Source: Agrobacterium vaccinii
GTDB lineage: Bacteria; Pseudomonadota; Alphaproteobacteria; Rhizobiales; Rhizobiaceae
Direction of reading: 5' to 3'
DNA: 64,000 bases
NCBI RefSeq assembly: GCF_021310995.1
Contig: NZ_CP054150.1
Location: 930,001 to 994,000 of the forward strand
A program made the translations under genes and the position numbers. Every line of letters starts with the position of its first letter. Positions within the stretch are counted from its first letter, which is position 1. The notes beneath the pieces were generated by a model that worked only from the letters and a program-made list of their open reading frames with translations, ran no database searches and had not been told where the DNA came from. Below are positions 58,702-64,000 of the stretch, in pieces.

Positions 58702-60585
58702 TCAACCCGCCATAGCCTCTTCATACTCGCTGGAAAGCATCAGCCACTGCTCTTCGGCATCGGCCAGTTTGCTGGCAGCTTCGCCGCGTTCCTTGACTTT
58801 CAGGGCTGCCTTGGCAGGGGCCTTTTCATAAAGGGCGGGGTCTCCAAGCTCTTTATCAAGGGCCTGAATCAGCTTCTCAAGCTTTGCCGTCAAGGATTCG
58901 ATATCGTTGATCTTTTTGCGAAGAGGGGCGAGCGAGGCGCGCTTTTCAGCGTTGGCCTTGCGTTGGTCCGCTTTTGAAGCGCCGTCTACGACGACTTCAA
59001 TTTTTTCGTCTTTTTTTTTACCTGAGGAGACAATCAGATCGCGATACTCATCCATATCGCCTTCGAAGGTCGTCACCGTGCCATTGTTGACGAGCCAGAG
59101 GCGGTCCACCGTTGCTTCGATCAGATGGCGATCATGCGAAATCAGGATGACGGCGCCGTTATAATCGTTCAGCGCTTCGATGAGTGCGCGGCGGCTGTCG
59201 ATGTCGAGGTGGTTGGTCGGTTCGTCGAGGATGAGCAGGTTCGGTGCGTGGAACGCGGCCAGGCCCATCAGCAGACGAGCCTTTTCGCCACCCGACAAGT
59301 CCTTGGCAGGTGTTGCCATCTTTTCCGTCGCCAGTCCCATCTGCGCCACGCGGGCGCGCACCTTGGCTTCCGGTGCCTGCGGCATCAGCTTGCGCACGTG
59401 CTCGACGGGGTTTTCTTCTGGAACGAGGTCATCCAGCTGGTGCTGGGCGAAGAAGCCGATTTTCAGCGAAGGGGCTAGCCTCAAGTCGCCGTTTTCGGGC
59501 GCGAGGCGACCGGAAATGAACTTGGCGAAGGTGGATTTACCGTTGCCGTTGGAGCCCAGCAGCGCGATGCGGTCGTCATTGTCGATGCGCAGATTGAGAC
59601 CCTTGAGGATCGGCTTGCCCGGCTCGTAACCCACCGAACCGCTATTGATGGCGACGATGGGCGAGGCGGGTTGCTTTTCCGGTTCCGGGAAGGTGATGGG
59701 CTGAACGTGATCTTCGATGACGGAGGACACCGTGCCCATGCGCTCCAGCGCTTTCACGCGGCTCTGAGCCTGCTTGGCCTTGGACGCCTTTGCCTTGAAG
59801 CGGTCGATGAAGCTTTGCAGATGTTTGCGCGCAGCATCGTTCTTGACTTTGGCCTTCGTCTGCAACTCGTCAGCTTCGGCCTTCTGGCGCTCGAACTGGT
59901 CGTAACCGCCGCGATAGAAGGTCAGCTTCTTCTGGTCCAGATGCACGATGGCATTGACAGCGTTGTTGAGCAGATCGCGGTCATGGCTGATGATGATGAC
60001 GGTGTAGGGATAGCGGCGGATGTAATCTTCCAGCCACAACGTGCCTTCAAGGTCGAGGTAGTTGGTCGGTTCGTCCAGCAGCAGCAGGTCCGGCTCTGCA
60101 AACAGCACCGACGCCAGCGCCACGCGCATGCGCCAGCCGCCGGAAAAGGACGAGGCCGGGCGAAGCTGCGCATCCTGATCGAAACCCAGACCGGCCAGAA
60201 TGCTCGACGCGCGGGCTTCGGCAGAATGGGCATCGATATCGACGAGGCGCATCTGGATATCCGCGATGCGGCCCGGATCGGTCGCCGTTTCGGATTCGAG
60301 CATCAGCGCTGCACGTTCCTTATCGGCCGCCAGCACGATGTCGATGAGGCTTTCTTCCGTTGCCGGTGCTTCCTGCGCCACCTGGCCCATGCGGGCGTTT
60401 TTGGGGATGGACACCACGCCCGTTTCAGCACCAAGATCGCCAGTGATGATGCGGAACAGGGTGGACTTGCCAGCGCCATTGCGCCCCACGAGCCCGGCCT
60501 TCGTGCCCGATGGGAGCGACACGGTGGCGTGATCGAGGAGGAGGCGCCCGGCAATACGGGCAGAAACGTCTGAAATGGTAATCAT
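58702..60585 (-). CDS. ABC-F family ATPase
   Basis: A 627-residue soluble protein with two ABC domains (Walker A GRNGAGKST and GSNGNGKST; signatures FSGGWRMR and LSGGEKAR) and no membrane domain, joined by a basic linker. ABC-F proteins act on the ribosome. The C-terminal coiled coil (IESLTAKLEKLIQALDKEL) resembles Uup/YheS types. Confidence 0.92.
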   Translation of the reverse strand: MITISDVSARIAGRLLLDHATVSLPSGTKAGLVGRNGAGKSTLFRIITGDLGAETGVVSIPKNARMGQVAQEAPATEESLIDIVLAADKERAALMLESETATDPGRIADIQMRLVDIDAHSAEARASSILAGLGFDQDAQLRPASSFSGGWRMRVALASVLFAEPDLLLLDEPTNYLDLEGTLWLEDYIRRYPYTVIIISHDRDLLNNAVNAIVHLDQKKLTFYRGGYDQFERQKAEADELQTKAKVKNDAARKHLQSFIDRFKAKASKAKQAQSRVKALERMGTVSSVIEDHVQPITFPEPEKQPASPIVAINSGSVGYEPGKPILKGLNLRIDNDDRIALLGSNGNGKSTFAKFISGRLAPENGDLRLAPSLKIGFFAQHQLDDLVPEENPVEHVRKLMPQAPEAKVRARVAQMGLATEKMATPAKDLSGGEKARLLMGLAAFHAPNLLILDEPTNHLDIDSRRALIEALNDYNGAVILISHDRHLIEATVDRLWLVNNGTVTTFEGDMDEYRDLIVSSGKKKDEKIEVVVDGASKADQRKANAEKRASLAPLRKKINDIESLTAKLEKLIQALDKELGDPALYEKAPAKAALKVKERGEAASKLADAEEQWLMLSSEYEEAMAG

Positions 60586-60649
60586 GGCGCCGTTTTGGCC
60601 GAACTCACAGCCGAACGCAAGAGCACGAAAGCCACAGTTTCAACCGCGT

Positions 60650-61690
60650 TTATCCACCGATCTGCATCAGGTAACTGTTGCGGGAACGCTGGGCCACTTC
60701 CCGGCAATAGGGAATGACGCAATTGCGCGCGCCGCTGCGGGCGGCCAGAAGCGCCAGTTCGGCATGACCATAGAACTCGGCAGGGCTGACGGTGCCTTCC
60801 GAGGCGGCAACGCCCATGGAGACCGTCAAATGTTCGCCATCGCCTTCCTTGGTCGCAAAACGCAGGTTTTCCACGGTGTGGCGCAGGCGCTCGGCAATGC
60901 TTTGCGCCGTGCCCTGTGAGACGCCGGAAAACAGAAACGCGAAATCATTGCCGCCGATGCGGGCGGCGAAATCGTCTTTCTTGATCGATTTGCGAAACAG
61001 CGCGGCCAGACGACGCAGCGCCTTGTTGCCAGCGATGGTGCCGTACTTCTCGTTGATCTCGCGGAAGTGGTCGATATTGACGAGGACCAGGCAGGCGGAT
61101 GCGCTGTGTTCGCTTTGAAACAGCTCGGCAAGCTTTGCCAGGAACGCGGCACGGTTGGGAAGCGCGGTCAGCGAGTCCTTCAGCGAGGCGGCCTGAAGCT
61201 TGCGGCTGCTGGTTTCCTGATCGCGGATTTTTTCCAGACCTTGGCGCACGAAATTATGCAGGCTGGCCTGTTCGTGATGAATGTCTTCCAGCAGTTGGGC
61301 GAGATAATCCTGCGTCAACGGCGTGGAGGACTTTGCGGAGACCGATGCCAGTAGGGTTTCGGAACGGTCCAGTGCCGCAGAAAGGCGCACCGAAATCTGC
61401 TCGATTGTGGTGGCTGCTTCGCTTGCGGCATGTGCCGCCGCCATGCGCGAAAAGCCTGGCAGATTGTGCTTCTGGCCGACCATGTCAATTTCGTGCTGTT
61501 GCGGGGAATTTCCCAGCGCCAGGATATCTCGGCCCATGGCGGCGTTGTGTCCGGCCAGCACCTCGAAGAAAAGCTCGTAATTTCGTGGCAAAGGGGCAAG
61601 GTTCATCTTGGTAATGAACTGCGTCACCTTGGTGACGATGACGCCGCTTCTGGACGTGTCTCGGCTTTTGCTGCTGGTTGGTGTCGTCAT
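60650..61690 (-). CDS. Degenerate GGDEF-domain protein
   Basis: A 346-residue protein: a helical N-terminal half (about residues 20-170, partly coiled coil) and a GGDEF-like domain. The signature is GGNDF at 246-250 and the nucleotide-binding GHxxGD is GTIAGN, so catalysis is unlikely. It may bind nucleotide or partners. ATG 61690 gives MTTPTSSK. Confidence 0.85.
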   Translation of the reverse strand: MTTPTSSKSRDTSRSGVIVTKVTQFITKMNLAPLPRNYELFFEVLAGHNAAMGRDILALGNSPQQHEIDMVGQKHNLPGFSRMAAAHAASEAATTIEQISVRLSAALDRSETLLASVSAKSSTPLTQDYLAQLLEDIHHEQASLHNFVRQGLEKIRDQETSSRKLQAASLKDSLTALPNRAAFLAKLAELFQSEHSASACLVLVNIDHFREINEKYGTIAGNKALRRLAALFRKSIKKDDFAARIGGNDFAFLFSGVSQGTAQSIAERLRHTVENLRFATKEGDGEHLTVSMGVAASEGTVSPAEFYGHAELALLAARSGARNCVIPYCREVAQRSRNSYLMQIGG

Positions 61691-61912
61691 GCCCCCGCAT
61701 CTCCATACACTCGATATGCCGCTCTCGCAGTACATCTGACCATTTCAGCATTCTATTGTTCAAGACACTTTAAAATACCATAAATGGCGGACATCAATTG
61801 CAAGTAGCGGCTGCATTCGATGGCGTGATGAGTGCCATGACATTTCGTCATTTGATCATCCTGAAGTCCGCTGATTTGATGGGACAAGTTTCACATGCGG
61901 GAAGGACCAGCC

Positions 61913-62605
61913 ATGACATCCAGAACCCTCTATTCTCTTTGCGGAGCAGATGACGCCCGGCCATTTTCGCCCCATTGCTGGAAGACGGTTTTATCGCTCG
62001 CGCACAAAGGGCTGGATTTTGAAGAGCGTCCGCTCGCATTCACCGCCATTCCGGGCGTGGAAAACGGCTATTCCAAAACGGTGCCGATCTTGCGGGATGG
62101 CGATCAACTGGTGAAAGACAGTTTTGAAATCGCACTGTATCTGGACGAGGCCTATCCCGACGCGCCGTCCCTGTTCAACGGGGAGGGCGGCAAGGCTCTG
62201 GCCCGTTTCGTCGAAAGCTGGTCGCAGACCCAGCTTCATCCCGCCATCGCCAAATTTGCCGTTTTGGATATTCACGACATATTGGACGAGCAGGACAGGG
62301 TCTATTTCCGCGAAAGCCGCACCAAGCGTTTTGGCCGGACGCTCGAGGAGGTAACTGCCAATCGTGACGCCGAGATTGCGGCGTTTCCGGCAAAGCTGGA
62401 ACCGATCCGTAGCATGCTGACCTTCCAACCGTTCATTGGTGGCGATTGCCCGCTCTTTGCCGATTATATCGTTTTCGGTGCGCTACAATGGGTCCGCATC
62501 ATCTCCGGCGTGGACATGTTCGCTGACAAAGACCCCGTGCGCGATTGGTTCGAGCGATGCCTTGATCTGCACGGTGCAAGGGGACGAAGTGTGACAGCGG
62601 CGTGA
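61913..62605 (+). CDS. Glutathione S-transferase family protein
   Basis: A 230-residue protein: thioredoxin-like N-terminal domain (LYSLCGADDARPFSPHCWKT; VPILRDG; DSFEIALYLDE) and a helical C-terminal domain. It resembles the beta-etherase-like GST group. The substrate is unknown. Confidence 0.88.
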   Translation: MTSRTLYSLCGADDARPFSPHCWKTVLSLAHKGLDFEERPLAFTAIPGVENGYSKTVPILRDGDQLVKDSFEIALYLDEAYPDAPSLFNGEGGKALARFVESWSQTQLHPAIAKFAVLDIHDILDEQDRVYFRESRTKRFGRTLEEVTANRDAEIAAFPAKLEPIRSMLTFQPFIGGDCPLFADYIVFGALQWVRIISGVDMFADKDPVRDWFERCLDLHGARGRSVTAA

Positions 62606-62705
62606 AATGTGACACCGGACATGTCAAATCCGGTGCTCCCCCTTGTTTTCGGGCCTTCGGGCGGGTAAACACCGCCCACTTTCTCCAAGGACAAGGAACA
62701 GACAC

Positions 62706-63128
62706 ATGGCGATTGAACGCACATTTTCGATGATCAAGCCTGACGCGACCAAGCGCAACCTGACCGGCGCGATCACCAAGGTATTTGAAGACAACGGCCT
62801 GCGCATCATCGCATCCAAGCGCGTCTGGATGAGCAAGCGCGAAGCAGAAGGCTTCTACGCTGTTCACAAGGAACGTCCTTTCTTCGGCGAACTGGTTGAA
62901 GGCATGACATCCGGCCCGACCATCGTTCAGGTTCTGGAAGGCGAAAACGCAATCCTCAAGAACCGCGAAATCATGGGTGCTACCAACCCTGCCAACGCTG
63001 ACGAAGGCACGATCCGCAAGCAGTTCGCGCTGTCCATCGGCGAAAACTCCGTTCACGGTTCGGATGCCCCTGAAACTGCCGCTCAGGAAATCGCCTACTG
63101 GTTCGCAGAAACCGAAATCGTCGGCTGA
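62706..63128 (+). CDS. ndk: Nucleoside diphosphate kinase
   Basis: A 140-residue kinase that balances NTP pools. It has MIKPDATKR and the phospho-His motif [13 protein letters not shown] 62706 follows an AAGGAACAG site. A classical terminator follows. Confidence 0.98.
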   Translation: MAIERTFSMIKPDATKRNLTGAITKVFEDNGLRIIASKRVWMSKREAEGFYAVHKERPFFGELVEGMTSGPTIVQVLEGENAILKNREIMGATNPANADEGTIRKQFALSIGENSVHGSDAPETAAQEIAYWFAETEIVG

Positions 63129-63193
63129 TTCAGTTTTTGAAGCGGCGGAATCTTTTTGTGAGATGCGCGCTTTAAGGTGATGAAGTGATTTGG

Positions 63194-63221
63194 AAAACGG
63201 AGCCGAGAGGCTCCGTTTTTT
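63194..63221 (+). terminator. Rho-independent terminator after ndk
   Basis: AAAACGGAGCC-gaga-GGCTCCGTTTT stem-loop with a run of six Ts, about 65 bases past the ndk stop. Confidence 0.93.
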
Positions 63222-63243
63222 GTGTGCGTGTGTTGGTTGGTCA

Positions 63244-63444
63244 GTTGGCGTTTTGCCGTGTGGCTCACCCCCCTCTGGCCTGCCGGCCATCTCCCCCACA
63301 AGGAGGCAGATCAGCTGGGCGTGAACACCTACTTCCATCTCGACGTTGGAGATGGCCGAGTGGCCGCCACGAGTCGATCTCCCCACCTGTGGGGGAGATG
63401 GCCGGCAGGCCAGAGGGGGGTGAGCCACACGGCAAAACGCCAAC
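63244..63444. repeat. Palindromic intergenic repeat, family A copy 2
   Basis: A 201-bp element with perfect 57-base inverted ends (63244-63300 and 63388-63444). The inner 37 bases of each arm match copy 1 at 18567-18728, apart from paired changes. It lies between ndk and the convergent lipoprotein gene. Confidence 0.92.
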
Positions 63445-63449
63445 CAATT

Positions 63450-63953
63450 TCAGCGAGCAGGACACCCCGAAACCGGCGCCATATCCGTACTCCCATCCGC
63501 CTTAAACACCTCCGGGTTTGGCGTGTAGAGCGGCCCCACCACGAGCGGCTTGGCGGGCAGCATCGATTGATCGGTATCGGATGTGATGCTCGTCTCTATC
63601 GTCTGCATCACATGCCCGTCCGGCGCTTTCAGACGGATCTTTACCTGATAGGCACGGCCTTCTTTGACGCATTCGACTGGCGGGCTCTGCAGCACGATTT
63701 TCGGACTTTTGGGAAACAGCCGTTCCGTTACGGCGAATGCCTCACCGCCACGGGGATTTTCAAAGCTGGCTTCGATGCTGCTTCCTTCCCTGATAGGCGC
63801 AGTCGGCTGTAGCGTTACAAGATAAGTCGCGGTGGCCACACGATAATTGAAGACGAACATGCGACCGGACACGCTGACGATTTCTCTTTGCTCTTCGCGC
63901 TGACAGGCTGTCAGCAGGAGAGTGGCGGTGAGGAGAATGGCGACCGTCTTCAT
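63450..63953 (-). CDS. Hypothetical lipoprotein
   Basis: A 167-residue protein with a lipoprotein signal peptide (LLTAC lipobox, Cys17). The mature part is mostly beta-predicted and contains FENPRGGEAF and a second Cys pair (VECVKE, SGCPAR). No family recognised. Its ATG overlaps the stop of the next upstream gene by 4 bases. Confidence 0.75.
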   Translation of the reverse strand: MKTVAILLTATLLLTACQREEQREIVSVSGRMFVFNYRVATATYLVTLQPTAPIREGSSIEASFENPRGGEAFAVTERLFPKSPKIVLQSPPVECVKEGRAYQVKIRLKAPDGHVMQTIETSITSDTDQSMLPAKPLVVGPLYTPNPEVFKADGSTDMAPVSGCPAR

Positions 63954-64000
63954 GACGCCGTCTCCTTCTTGCGCCGGTAGTGCTTGGCCGCCTTCTGCCG
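63950..64000 (-). CDS. Partial gene cut by the window edge
   Basis: The minus-strand frame is open from the right edge to a TGA at 63950-63952, which overlaps the lipoprotein ATG. The visible C terminus is RQKAAKHYRRKKETAS, strongly basic. The family cannot be determined. Confidence 0.5.
   Translation of the reverse strand, partial: RQKAAKHYRRKKETAS

Overview
The window is chromosomal DNA of an alphaproteobacterium of the order Hyphomicrobiales, most likely the Agrobacterium/Rhizobium group. This rests on core gene order (dnaB-alr-radA-cvpA-purF; rpsF-rpsR-DUF2232-rplI; fabD-fabG-acpP-fabF-mltG-yicC-gmk; lptF-lptG-lptD-surA-pdxA-rsmA), on rhizobial families such as TIGR02301, on a moderately high GC content, and on dispersed palindromic intergenic repeats. 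I see no prophage, integrase, transposase, CRISPR array, rRNA or tRNA. About 69 protein genes fill nearly all of the sequence.

Region by region. 0-8 kb: a dual-specificity phosphatase, HD hydrolase and YgfZ operon; envelope hypotheticals; a Nudix hydrolase; a parDE toxin-antitoxin pair; YnfA; a YedK/HMCES protease; and a PleD-like protein whose first receiver lacks its phospho-acceptor Asp. 8-14 kb: pssA-psd for phosphatidylethanolamine, an Atm1-like ABC exporter and a LysM/Ig-like envelope protein. 14-21 kb: LOG, RarD, proline iminopeptidase, three tandem GFA zinc proteins coupled to a DUF559 nuclease-like gene, cysS and an SDR. 21-28.5 kb: purF, cvpA, radA, a second parDE pair whose toxin has no ATG start, alr and dnaB. 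28.5-34 kb: a MarR-EmrB-EmrA type efflux operon, and an ArsR regulator divergent from a DMT permease. 34-36.5 kb: the ribosomal protein cluster. 36.6-45 kb: aldo/keto reductase, the fatty acid/ACP cluster, mltG, yicC and gmk, followed by vapBC. 45-55 kb: rsmA-pdxA-surA-like-lptDGF on the minus strand, then pepA-holC. 55-64 kb: a GAF-GGDEF cyclase, Gfo/Idh oxidoreductase, polysaccharide deacetylase, ABC-F ATPase, a degenerate GGDEF protein, GST, ndk and a lipoprotein.

Working together: lptF/G/D place LPS in the outer membrane with help from a SurA-like chaperone, and the fab cluster supplies acyl chains. PssA and Psd make phosphatidylethanolamine. Three proteins belong to cyclic-di-GMP domain families, and the motifs suggest only two are catalytic.

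The least expected content is accessory. Three toxin-antitoxin modules sit at junctions of core blocks. Two families of palindromic repeats keep their symmetry through paired substitutions between copies. A 300-bp low-GC segment lies inside cysS.
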